From assembly GCA_964564415.1 (NCBI GenBank), contig CAZMAV010000022.1, positions 1 to 64,000 on the forward strand: 64,000 nucleotides of DNA, written 5' to 3'. Origin of the DNA: JALEFZ01 sp964564415 (GTDB lineage: Bacteria > Bacteroidota > Bacteroidia > J057). Below, in pieces: positions 1 to 8,786 of this stretch; the first letter of the stretch is position 1; the number at the start of each line of letters is the position of its first letter. The notes beneath the pieces are model-generated. The model was not told the DNA's origin. It saw only the letters and a program-made list of their open reading frames with translations, and searched no databases. Position numbers and translations under genes: made by a program.

Positions 1-142
1 AAATCAACATTCACCGCCAACCCAAAATAATCAGCCTACATACCCTTAAACGGGCCGCATAGGACTAGGATAGGCTCTAAAATCGGTGATTTTGGTTTTT
101 TTCACAGACTGCCGTTGTATGCCATTAGCAAAACATAGTTGT

Positions 143-2571
143 ATGAAAAAACTACTTGTAATCATACTCATCCCCCTTTCGGGAACTAATTTGAGCGCCC
201 AAACCAACCTCGACTCCCTCTACACCCTCTGGCAAGACCCCGTCCAGCCCGACTCTACACGAACAAACGCCTATAAAGATTACATCTGGCAAGGTTTTCT
301 GTTCGCCAAGCCCGATACGGCCATTACCTTGGCGCAAGCCCTGCTGCGCTTTGGCGAAACACAGCCCTACCCCAAAGCCAGCGCAAGGGCCTACCATACG
401 ATGGGAGTGGCCAATGCATTAAAATCCAACTACCCCCGAAGCGCTGGACTANNNNNNNNNNNNNNNNNNNNNNNNNNNNNNNNNNNNNNNNNNNNNNNNN
501 NNNNNNNNNNNNNNNNNNNNNNNNNNNNNNNNNNNNNNNNNNNNNNNNNNNTTATCAGCGCAGTTTGAAGATTAAGGAAGAAATAGGCGATAAAAGGGGC
601 ATGGCAAGCCCCCTAGGCAACATCGGGAATATCTACAAAAATCAAGGCGACTATCCCCAAGCGCTGGACTATTATCAGCGCAGTTTGAAGATTAAGGAAG
701 AAATAGGCGATAAAAGGGGCATGGCAGGCGTCCTAAATAACATCGGGGCTATCTACCAAGATCAAGGCGACTATCCCCAAGCGTTCGACTATTATCAGCG
801 CAGTTTGAAGATAAGGGAAGAAATAGGCGATAAAAGGGGTATGGCAGCCTCCCTAGGCAACATCGGGGTTATCTACGGAGATCAAGGCGACTATCCCAAA
901 GCGCTCGACTATCATCAGCGCAGTTTGAAGATTGATGAAGAAATAGGCGATAAAGGGGGCGTGGCATACTCCCTAAACAACATCGGGGCTATCTACGAAT
1001 ATAAAGGCGACTACCCCGAAGCGGTCGACTATTATCAGCGCAGTTTGAAGATTGAGGAAGAAATAGGCGATAAAAGGGGCATGGCAAAATCCCTAGGCAA
1101 CATCGGGGATATCTACCAAGATCAAGGCGACTATCCCCAAGCGCTCGGCTATTATCAGCGCAGTTTGAAGATAAGTGAAGAAATAGGCGATAAACGGGGC
1201 GTAGCAGGCTCCCTAAACAACATCGGGATTATCTACAAAAATCAGGGCGACTACCCCCAAGCGCTGGACTATTTTCAGCGCAGTTTGAAGATTTATAAAG
1301 AAATAGGCGATAAAAGGGGCATGGCAATCCCCCTAGGCAACATCGGGACTATCTACCGAGATCAAGGCGAATACCCCGAAGCGCTCGACTATTATCAGCG
1401 CAGTTTGAAGATTAAGGAAGAAATAGGCGATAAAGGGGGCGTGGCAAACTCCCTAATCAACATCGGGCTACTCTACAAAGATCAAGGCGCCCACGTCAAG
1501 GCCTTAAGCTATTGCAACAAAGGGCTACGCATAAGCCAAGATATTGGTGCGCTCAAACAAGAAAAAAATGCCTGCCAATGCCTGTACGATACCTACAAGG
1601 CCATGGGTAAAGGCAATGAGGCCTTGGAGTTTTTGGAGAAAATAAACGTGATAAACGACAGCCTCAATGCCGAAGAAACCAGCAAAAAGCTCCAGCAAAT
1701 GGAGTTTGCCAAAGCCATGTTGCAAGACAGCATAGCCAAGGCCGAAGAAGCCCGCTTGGTGCAAGAAGCCCACCAAGAAGAAATGCGCCAGGAAGAAAAA
1801 ACCAGAAACATTGCCTTTGGGGTGGGGGCTTTCATGCTGCTTTTTGCCATTGGTATATACAGCCGTTTGCGCTATGTGCGCAGAGCCAAAGATGTCATTT
1901 CCAAAGAACGCGACCGCTCCGAGAACCTGCTCCTCAACATCCTGCCTGCCGATATTGCCCAAGAGCTCAAAGAAAAAGGCCGTGCCGATGCGCGCGACTT
2001 TGAATTGGTTTCCATTCTCTTTACCGACTTTAAGGGCTTTACCGAGCAAAGCGCCAAACTCAGCGCAGCCGATTTGGTGAATGAAATCAACGTGTGCTTT
2101 GAAGCCTTTGACGGCATCATGGAAAAATACGGCATTGAAAAAATAAAAACCATTGGCGATGCCTACATGGCGGCTGGCGGTTTGCCGGTACCTACCGATG
2201 ATTCGGTAAAAAACACCGTTTTGGCCGGGCTAGAAATGCAAGCGTTTATCAGTAATCGCAAAGCCGCCATGGATGAAGCCGGAAAACCCGCCTTTGAAAT
2301 GAGGGTAGGCATTCACACCGGCCCGGTAGTAGCAGGTATTGTGGGTGTGAAGAAATTTCAATACGACATATGGGGAGATACCGTAAACACGGCCAGCCGT
2401 ATGGAGAGCAATGGCGGAGTGGGCAAAGTAAACATCAGCCAATCCACCTATGAATTACTTAAAGACGATGCCGATTTTGAATTTGAAAGTCGAGGTAAAA
2501 TAGCAGCCAAAGGTAAGGGAGAGATTGAGATGCTATTTGTCACCTTAAAAAATGAACAAGCAGACAAATAG
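143..2571 (+). CDS. TPR-repeat sensor adenylate/guanylate cyclase, interrupted by a scaffold gap and a 1-base frameshift
   Basis: The start at 143 gives MKKLLVIILIPLSG followed by LSAQ, a clean signal peptide; an upstream in-frame ATG at 86 would bury it. After the gap come about eight 40-residue TPR units (consensus includes GDYPQALDYYQRSLKI), a charged coiled-coil stretch, one membrane helix (about 1806-1860) and a class III cyclase domain from about 2004 with FTDFKGFT, KTIGDAYMAAGG and YDIWGDTVNTASRME. Known class III cyclases make cAMP or cGMP; here the TPRs would be periplasmic and the catalytic domain cytoplasmic. Before the gap the frame reads NYPRSAGL, but dropping one C from the run at 433-437 restores the TPR reading NYPEALDY, so the real protein probably reads through. 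The gap sits inside the repeat array, so protein length is unknown. The domain call is secure; the nucleotide product and ligand are not. Confidence 0.88.
452..551. other. Scaffold gap of 100 N inside the TPR array
   Basis: Exactly 100 N, a conventional placeholder. The sequence just before (441-451) and just after (from 552) join at the same phase of the 120-bp repeat. The true missing length is therefore probably zero or a multiple of 120 bp. Confidence 0.95.
552..1500 (+). repeat. Tandem 120-bp repeats encoding TPR units
   Basis: Unit boundaries recur every 120 bp at 661, 781, 901, 1021, 1141, 1261 and 1381, with a partial unit after the gap. Units are nearly identical and differ mostly at a few codons (for example AAGG/ATGA/TTTA after the conserved AGTTTGAAGAT). 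Such identity suggests recent expansion or homogenisation and explains the assembly break. Confidence 0.92.
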
Positions 2572-2572
2572 T

Positions 2573-2594
2573 CCCGCCTATGCGGGGTTCTTCG
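2573..2594 (+). terminator. Possible short intrinsic terminator after the cyclase gene
   Basis: CCCGC-ctat-GCGGG forms a 5-bp GC stem two bases after the stop codon, followed by GTTCTTCG. The stem is short and the T-tract weak, so this is tentative. Confidence 0.35.
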
Positions 2595-2650
2595 TCTCAA
2601 AGAGCTAAATGAAAAAGAAAAACGGCAAACATTTAACCCACTTTCCCACG

Positions 2651-2995
2651 CTAGGAAGTGTCAAGATATATTTTTTGGAAGGCGGGGCCTAGCAATTTTA
2701 GGATCTGTTGATGTAATGGTTTGATATTGAGGCAAATAGCCTGTGTTTCCCTGGGGCTGACTTTGATAAAAAGCACCTCAATGCCCTCGAAACACTGAAA
2801 GACCCATCGCATGGTGGGCTTTTGGTAGGGCTTTCCTTTCTGGTTGGGGATGGTTTGACCTTGTGCTTTGAGAGCCAGTCGGAGCTTGCGCTCGGCCATG
2901 GCATAGACCATCAGGGCCAGGCACATGACCATGGCCAGGTGATCCAGACCCTTGCTTTCATAGACATTTTTGCCATCTTTGGTGTAAGCAACCAT
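2651..2995 (-). pseudogene. C-terminal remnant of an IS1634-type (IS4-like) transposase
   Basis: The 114-residue reading frame contains the typical distal part of this transposase family: LAMVMCLALMVYAMAERKLR, then TIPNQKGKP and PTMRWVFQCFEGI. Family members are about 500 residues or more, so the catalytic DDE core is missing. No intact terminal inverted repeats or target duplication are evident. The next gene starts about 330 bp away. It appears to be a decayed insertion sequence. Family assignment is from motif memory and not from a search. Confidence 0.7.
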
Positions 2996-3323
2996 ATACT
3001 TCGAGACTTTGAGCCTCGAAAATACAAATTATCAGGTTTTGGACTCGGAAAGTGAGTTGAAAACCACATCAATGCCATTTGCTATTTCATCATCCATTAC
3101 AATTTGACAAGAAGTCCATCCTTATAATTCGGACAATACCTAGAAACTGCTGAAGGCTTTCACAAACGAAATGATCAACTCGAATTTAATACCCGCCAAA
3201 CTTTCCTACCGGTATTTGGAGAAGAGACCAAGAAAATTAAAGATGACTTAAAATGGTGAGAATCTCCTGCTAGTCCAGATGAGGGAAATTTTTAACTTGT
3301 TGGCGCAGAAGATCGTAGATCAA
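2996..3323. other. Gene-free stretch next to the transposase remnant
   Basis: About 330 bp with no convincing gene. A start-less open frame ending at the TGA near 3258 reads GQYLETAEGFHKRND and then FLPVFGEETKKIKDDLKW. It could be the tail of another decayed gene, but I do not recognise it. No promoter box stands out. Confidence 0.5.
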
Positions 3324-4442
3324 ATGAACATGGGTAGATTTCCTTTGATACATTCGATAAGCAAAGCCAGGGGTCCCTCCACACTTTTTCTCATAGCGAT
3401 TCTCCTTCTTTCGCTGGGTTGTGAGCCCCGATTTCAACAAAGCATGGAACTTTCCAAGGTTTCAAAAGTGGCCACCACCATATTGGGCTATCTCTCCTTG
3501 CCAGATTTTGTCAACGATGACTTTAAGGCTCAGGTCCTGGAAGGAAGGGCGGACTTCCTGGTCTATGACAACAGGCGTTCTTTGGTATATTTCAGCCTGG
3601 AAGATTCCTCTATGCTTGGAGAACTCACCTATATCTGCAAGGATACAAGTCAGGTGGAATTTGGGCAAATAGAAGGAAGATATCTAAGCCTGGGGCCCTA
3701 CAAAAGCCGAGACCTCAGCCGCCTTTTGCTGAGGTTTCCCGCCAGCGAGCTCAAGTGGAAGGAAAATTCCTTCTTACAGGTCGACTACAAGGAAGTAAGC
3801 TACTCTTTAAGCCTGGAAGAACTGGCCGATTTCTACACCCGAAAGGCGATCTACGATGCACCTGCCATCTTCGAACTCATAGAAAATGGAAAGCGCTACG
3901 GCATTGCCAATCATTCGGCGGTCATTGCCAAACCAGGAGAAAAGAGCCTGAACAGCCTGATCCGCCAATTGATTCCCGATTCTGTGAGCCGAGAAGAGCG
4001 CTATCAGCTTCTCCTGGATTTTGTCAGTGAAGAAATTGAGTACGAATATCTCGACGAGTATGAGATTTTTTTCAAGCCCAATGAAGTTTTGCTCCGACAA
4101 AAGAGTGACTGCAGTGGAAAGGTGGTTCTCTATGCGTCTCTGTTGGAACAAATGCAACTTCCTTACCTCCTGGTTTACACGGAAGGCCATATTTTGGTAG
4201 CTGTGCCCGGAGATTTCTCTGTGCGAAACGGGATGCACTTCGACCACGATGGGGAAAGGTATTATTTTGCCGAAACTACCCTCAAAGGATTTCAGATCGG
4301 AAAAAGCATGGCCTTTCCAACCCTGGGCGAAAAAGACATTCAGTATTTACAGAAGGGAGGCGAAAATACCCGCCTTTACGATTATCAAAAAGGAGATTCC
4401 CTGGACTTTATGACGATGGAAGTGGTCATCCCGGCAAAATAA
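3324..4442 (+). CDS. Lipoprotein with transglutaminase-like domain
   Basis: The N-terminus has a hydrophobic stretch TLFLIAILLLSLGCEP with a lipobox (LSLGC), so it is predicted to be lipid-anchored. The frame is open from 3279; starts at 3324 or 3330 give a normal lipoprotein signal length. The C-terminal half carries KSDCSGKVVLYASLLEQM, then YTEGHILVAV, then RYYFAETT. This matches the Cys-His-Asp/Glu order of transglutaminase-like cysteine enzymes, with Cys in SDCSG and His in EGH. Such domains act as proteases, transferases or inactive folds; substrate unknown. It is the first of four same-strand genes for exported proteins, and the partner lipoprotein follows 119 bp downstream. The lipoprotein call is strong and the domain call moderate. 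Confidence 0.7.
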   Translation: MNMGRFPLIHSISKARGPSTLFLIAILLLSLGCEPRFQQSMELSKVSKVATTILGYLSLPDFVNDDFKAQVLEGRADFLVYDNRRSLVYFSLEDSSMLGELTYICKDTSQVEFGQIEGRYLSLGPYKSRDLSRLLLRFPASELKWKENSFLQVDYKEVSYSLSLEELADFYTRKAIYDAPAIFELIENGKRYGIANHSAVIAKPGEKSLNSLIRQLIPDSVSREERYQLLLDFVSEEIEYEYLDEYEIFFKPNEVLLRQKSDCSGKVVLYASLLEQMQLPYLLVYTEGHILVAVPGDFSVRNGMHFDHDGERYYFAETTLKGFQIGKSMAFPTLGEKDIQYLQKGGENTRLYDYQKGDSLDFMTMEVVIPAK

Positions 4443-4561
4443 AGTTCCTGATTTTCAGTTTTTTTCTCGGGTTATCGGTAAGCCCTTTGAATGTCACAAA
4501 CATAACATGCGGCTAAATTTTTCTTATCTTAGCTGCATACAGGCCGATGTGAACACCAATT

Positions 4562-5242
4562 ATGAACAAGCTTCTGTTATCTTTCAGCCTCATCACTATT
4601 CTTTTTTCCTGCACTTCCTGCTTCGAATTCATCGAAGAATTAAGCCTTAACGCAGATGGCTCCGGCCACCTGTCGGTTACCTTCAACGGCAGCAAGAGCA
4701 AGGGTAGGCTCAACTCCATCATGGTCATGGACAGCATTAATGGCTATGCCGTGCCTTCCAAGGCAGATATCGAAAGGGAGTTTTATCAATTGAAGCGGGA
4801 CCTACAGGCCATGGAAGGAATTTCTGCGGTGAGCCTCCAACTCGACATGAAAAACTTCATCTATAAGGTGGAGGGGGATTTTGCCAATGTCGGAGCCCTC
4901 AACAATGCCCTCAACCGAGTCGTAGAAACCAGCATTGCCCGCAGGAATATTCCTTTTGATTACCAGCCTTTTGACCATTATAGCCTGAGGGGAAAGACCT
5001 TTACCAGGACGGGACCAAGCAGAAAGCGGGTACCCGCCTACCAGCGCCTAAAATACGAGGATAGAAAGGTGTTTGAGTCAGGTGAGTTTCGCTCTATCTA
5101 TCGCTTCGAGAGACCCATCAACTCAGTTTCCAATCCCAGGGCTAAGGTCTCCGCCAACAGGCAGGCCATGATGTTTCACGCTAATGTCAAAGAATTGATG
5201 AACCAGCGTGTCCCCATGTCCAATACCATCGAACTTCAGTAA
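4562..5242 (+). CDS. Predicted lipoprotein of unknown function
   Basis: 226 residues beginning MNKLLLSFSLITILFSCTSC, a lipoprotein signal with a cysteine after LFS. The mature part starts with EFIEELSLNADGSGHLSVTF, a short beta-rich motif seen in secreted Bacteroidota proteins. The rest is mixed alpha/beta with many basic residues near residues 145-175. I recognise no catalytic motif. It lies 119 bp after the transglutaminase-like lipoprotein and 29 bp before the next gene, so co-transcription is likely. A real gene judging from the signal, the spacing and the absence of a competing frame; function not known. Confidence 0.75.
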   Translation: MNKLLLSFSLITILFSCTSCFEFIEELSLNADGSGHLSVTFNGSKSKGRLNSIMVMDSINGYAVPSKADIEREFYQLKRDLQAMEGISAVSLQLDMKNFIYKVEGDFANVGALNNALNRVVETSIARRNIPFDYQPFDHYSLRGKTFTRTGPSRKRVPAYQRLKYEDRKVFESGEFRSIYRFERPINSVSNPRAKVSANRQAMMFHANVKELMNQRVPMSNTIELQ

Positions 5243-5271
5243 ATTTTACATTCAATATATTTTACATTACA

Positions 5272-7137
5272 ATGATACACACAACCCCATTTTTTTTCAG
5301 ACAGGCAGGACTTGTCATTGCCCTATTTTTTGCCTCCATCAGCCTATTTGCCCAGGGGCTCATGACCCATGTTCCTCAGAATGCTCTCTTTGTTACGGAG
5401 ATGCACCTGGACCGCATGAATAAAAAGGTAAACCTGGACAGCCTGGGTTCTTTGCCCTTTGTGAGCCAGATCAACAAGGGGGCACCTGAATTCCTGACCG
5501 ATCCCGGAAAGTACGGCATTGATGCAAAGAAAAAAGTAGTGGTCTTTTACGGCATGGAAAGGGACTTGACATACTTTGGTATACTGATTCCTGTAGACAA
5601 CATGGACCGCTTGAGCAAGATCTCCGAGGGAATGGATGGAAAGTACATGGTCGAAGCCAGCAACAATTATTTTTCCATTAAAGAGAAGAATAATTTCTTC
5701 GGTGAAGAACAGATCAAGGCTTTTGGAGCCTTCAATGAGTCTTTTCTGCTGATATTTAATGGAAATCAAAGCAGCGGAAGCCTTTACAACCAGGACATGA
5801 GCCGCGAGGAAAGGGAAGACCGAAGAAACAACGCCTTCCAATATGAGCAGGATGCCATCAATGCTCAGATTAAGCGAATCATGGAGATGGGCACCAGCGG
5901 TAGCATCATCAACAATCCCTTTTACAAGTACCAAAATACGGACGAGGGAGAAGTCAACGTGTGGATGAATTCCGCCGCAGGTTTGAGCAATTACGAACAG
6001 ATTTTGGGAGGAAATCCCATGTTTAAAGGTATTTATAAGCAGCTCAAGGGGCTTACAGATGACAGCTATGTCTTTGGCTCCATCAGCGTGGATGAGGGGG
6101 AAATGGTCATGGACTTCAAAACCCAGACCAGCCCTAAATTGGAAGAGTTGACCAAAGAGATCAACAAGGCTCGGATCAACAAGCGCTTCTATCGATACGT
6201 GAAGCAGGAAGATCTGATGGGATATAGCTCTTTGGCCTTTAATTCTTACAATGCCGGGGAATCTTACCGTGAAATAATCACTCCCCTTTTGGACTCACTT
6301 CCCAATGTGCCTCCAGGAATGGGGTCCCCACTCTTCGATGTCTTGGATATCTTTATTGATGAGGAAGCCATTGCCGAACTCATTCCCGGTAACTTAATGT
6401 TTGCCGTGTCAGGACTTAGCAGCTTTGAGACTGAATACACCACCTATATCTACAATGATTCCACCTTCGAAAGTGAGGAAGTCATTCGGACCAAGACCGA
6501 GACCTTTCCTGAGTTTACCTTTATGCTCTCTACGGATGATGAGGAAAACATGGAAAATATCCTCGAAGCTATAGCCAAGGTTCCCATGGGAAGAAACAGT
6601 AGCCCCATGGCCAATCAGGGGCTATATTATACCATCCCACAAGTCAAAAAAAGCCTGGGCATGGATGTCTTCCTGACGGTAAGAAATGACATTCTCTTTA
6701 TCACCAACAATAGCGACCTGATGAAGCCAGCCTATGATAAGGGTTATGACCGCAAGGTCCGCATGGACAAGGTCCATAAAAAGGCCATGAGAAAGAGCAA
6801 TCAGGTGTTGTATGTAAATTTTGAAAATATCGTCGATCAGGTCAAGGAACTGCCCGGGGGCGACTTTCAGCGGGAGGAACCACAGAAGGCATTTTCCATC
6901 CTTAGCGACAACATAGGAGAGCTTTGGTCCAGACAGTACAAGCGTCGTGATCCTTTCCGCTCCTATGTCAAACTGACCATGAAGGATGATGATGAAAATA
7001 TTCTCTGGCAGGTAGGGCAAATGATCAACAGCATTTACCTGGCGACAGCGAATGAAAACCGCAGAAACCGTCCCCCCGTTATGGATGCACCGATGGAGGA
7101 GACCGAAGAAGCTGAAGAATACAAGGGAAATAACTAA
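5272..7137 (+). CDS. Exported protein of unknown function, DUF4836-like
   Basis: 621 residues. An N-terminal signal (FRQAGLVIALFFASISLFAQ) ends in the common Bacteroidota cleavage pattern FAQ. The mature start THVPQNALFVTEMHLDRMNKK resembles the opening of DUF4836-type proteins, where a segment about a tolerable amount of self-protein exposure precedes long repeats of alpha/beta structure; that family link is a memory-based guess. The C-terminus is acidic (EETEEAEE). No enzyme motif is visible. The stop codon shares one base with the start of the next gene (TAATG), which implies translational coupling with a related protein. Confidence 0.75.
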   Translation: MIHTTPFFFRQAGLVIALFFASISLFAQGLMTHVPQNALFVTEMHLDRMNKKVNLDSLGSLPFVSQINKGAPEFLTDPGKYGIDAKKKVVVFYGMERDLTYFGILIPVDNMDRLSKISEGMDGKYMVEASNNYFSIKEKNNFFGEEQIKAFGAFNESFLLIFNGNQSSGSLYNQDMSREEREDRRNNAFQYEQDAINAQIKRIMEMGTSGSIINNPFYKYQNTDEGEVNVWMNSAAGLSNYEQILGGNPMFKGIYKQLKGLTDDSYVFGSISVDEGEMVMDFKTQTSPKLEELTKEINKARINKRFYRYVKQEDLMGYSSLAFNSYNAGESYREIITPLLDSLPNVPPGMGSPLFDVLDIFIDEEAIAELIPGNLMFAVSGLSSFETEYTTYIYNDSTFESEEVIRTKTETFPEFTFMLSTDDEENMENILEAIAKVPMGRNSSPMANQGLYYTIPQVKKSLGMDVFLTVRNDILFITNNSDLMKPAYDKGYDRKVRMDKVHKKAMRKSNQVLYVNFENIVDQVKELPGGDFQREEPQKAFSILSDNIGELWSRQYKRRDPFRSYVKLTMKDDDENILWQVGQMINSIYLATANENRRNRPPVMDAPMEETEEAEEYKGNN

Positions 7138-8651
7138 TGAAAAGAACATTTGTCATCATACTACTCCTCCTGCTAATCCTGGGAGGAGTGGTAGGGTATT
7201 TCTGGCCCAAGCCTACGGACAAGCTATTTGCTTATGTTCCTCAAGAGGCCTCTGTGGTTCTTTCAGTCAATTCCGACGAATGGGCCAAACTGCTGGGAGG
7301 TCAAAAGTTGAAAAATGGGAATCGCCTGGATAGCCTCCTAAGTCGCCTGGAAAAGGAAAAGGGCATCAGCCTGGATCGTAAATCACAGAAGAACAATGGC
7401 CTGGACATCTGGCAGCCTCCTCTTTTTCTGAGGATGAATGGGCAAAACCTGGATGCCGTTCTTATCTCTATGAAGGACAGCAGCGCCTTTGTCAGCAATT
7501 ATTTCGAGCGGAATAAAAATGCCATCACCGCCAGGGAAGGGTTTCATTATCATTATTTGGATAAGTTTCAATCTCTACTAGCCTGGAATGGGGATGTGCT
7601 GGTCTTATTGGCCAGGGGAGAGGAAGAGACCCTCCTTTATTTTGTAGAACGATTATTCGACCTAAAAAAAGAAGAACTCCTGAAGACCCATCATCCGGCA
7701 ATCACAGGCATTCAAAAAGAAAAAAGCGAGATTGCCGGCTGGTTACAGCCTGAGCAATGGAATTTGGATTCTTCTCGGGTAGAGAATATGTGGTTTCAGG
7801 GAAAGTTTGAAAAGGGAGAGATTATCCTGGACCTTCAGGCCTGGCTGAGAGATTCAGTACTTCTTCCTGTAGGTCAGTTGGTGGAAATTGAAGAAGATGG
7901 AGATCATGTTTATCCCGCTACCTTTTACATGAGCATGATCCCTCTGCCCTTTCAAAGAATCCTCAAAAATCCTCCATCGGCCGTAGAAGCCCAGCGCCTC
8001 TGGGAGCAGTGGAACGGGCGGATAGCCCTGGCTGTCAGTGGTATCCAGGAAATAAGAAAGGAAATCATCACTTATCAGTATGATGAAAACTTCAACAAGG
8101 CGGAGGTTAAAAGGGAAGAGATAGGCCGACAACTGGCCGGTCAAGTCCTCCTGGGCATGGAAAGCGAAGAGGAGATAAATAATCTCCTGGAAGAGTGGAA
8201 GGAAAAATCACTGATTCAGGAAGATGAAGATCGCCTCAAACTCATCGATGTTTTTGAACAGGAAGTTTACGTCAGCCTTGAAGTAGGCCCTCATGCCCAA
8301 TGGCTTCGCCTTTATGCCGATACCAGCCTTCTGGATGATCAACTACTCAATGCGATGGATCCTGCTGTAAAAAGCATTTCCCTTAAAAAAATCCAATGGA
8401 TGAAGGGGGAAGTAGATCAGGAATTCTGGAAGCTCCTTGAATTCGTCGCAGAAAAGCCTTCCCAGAAGCTCTGGGCCAGAGAACTGCAGGAAAAAAATAT
8501 CACCCTCTCCCTACAAGGTAAGGCTAGCCAGGAAGAAGTCAACTGTCAGCTCATGGTTAAAACGGGAAGAGGGGAAAATGCCCTTTTGAGTTTTTTGGAG
8601 TCCTATCTCGATTTAACTCAAGACCGGGAAGAGTTGATTCCCACACTCTAG
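7137..8651 (+). CDS. Membrane-anchored protein of unknown function, related to the preceding gene
   Basis: 504 residues. The N-terminus is a single hydrophobic helix (RTFVIILLLLLILGGVVGYF) without an obvious cleavage site, so it is probably anchored with the bulk in the periplasm. The first mature segment, KLFAYVPQEASVVLSVNSDE, parallels the VPQNALFVTEM opening of the upstream protein and suggests a shared fold or ancient duplication. The start codon overlaps the upstream stop by one base. No catalytic residues recognised. It ends the four-gene group; a palindromic repeat element follows 17 bp after the stop and may act as a terminator. Confidence 0.75.
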   Translation: MKRTFVIILLLLLILGGVVGYFWPKPTDKLFAYVPQEASVVLSVNSDEWAKLLGGQKLKNGNRLDSLLSRLEKEKGISLDRKSQKNNGLDIWQPPLFLRMNGQNLDAVLISMKDSSAFVSNYFERNKNAITAREGFHYHYLDKFQSLLAWNGDVLVLLARGEEETLLYFVERLFDLKKEELLKTHHPAITGIQKEKSEIAGWLQPEQWNLDSSRVENMWFQGKFEKGEIILDLQAWLRDSVLLPVGQLVEIEEDGDHVYPATFYMSMIPLPFQRILKNPPSAVEAQRLWEQWNGRIALAVSGIQEIRKEIITYQYDENFNKAEVKREEIGRQLAGQVLLGMESEEEINNLLEEWKEKSLIQEDEDRLKLIDVFEQEVYVSLEVGPHAQWLRLYADTSLLDDQLLNAMDPAVKSISLKKIQWMKGEVDQEFWKLLEFVAEKPSQKLWARELQEKNITLSLQGKASQEEVNCQLMVKTGRGENALLSFLESYLDLTQDREELIPTL

Positions 8652-8667
8652 CAATACCTTCAGCGAC

Positions 8668-8767
8668 AATGTCTAAAGCGCTGTTGGGCTTATCACGAGT
8701 AACATATTTTCAAGCCCAACAGCGCTATCTATTGAATCGCAAAAAATGATTCGTGATAATCATCAAT
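8668..8767 (+). repeat. Interspersed ~100-bp palindromic element, copy A
   Basis: The core is a perfect 15-bp inverted repeat: AGCGCTGTTGGGCTT, about 20 bases, then AAGCCCAACAGCGCT. The full ~100 bp aligns without gaps, about 80 percent by eye, to the reverse complement of 60677-60777, between cas1 and cas2. It separates two convergent genes here. Consistent with a non-autonomous mobile element or a REP-type sequence; the hairpin could also stop transcription. Confidence 0.75.
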
Positions 8768-8786
8768 ACAAAAACAGCCTCTAAAC

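Noticed and set aside
1525..2153. Antisense frames over the cyclase
   Set aside because: Low-complexity shadows of the cyclase coding strand.
3129..3258. Short start-less frame reading GQYLETAEGFH onward
   Set aside because: No start, no recognised family; mentioned only as a possible gene tail.
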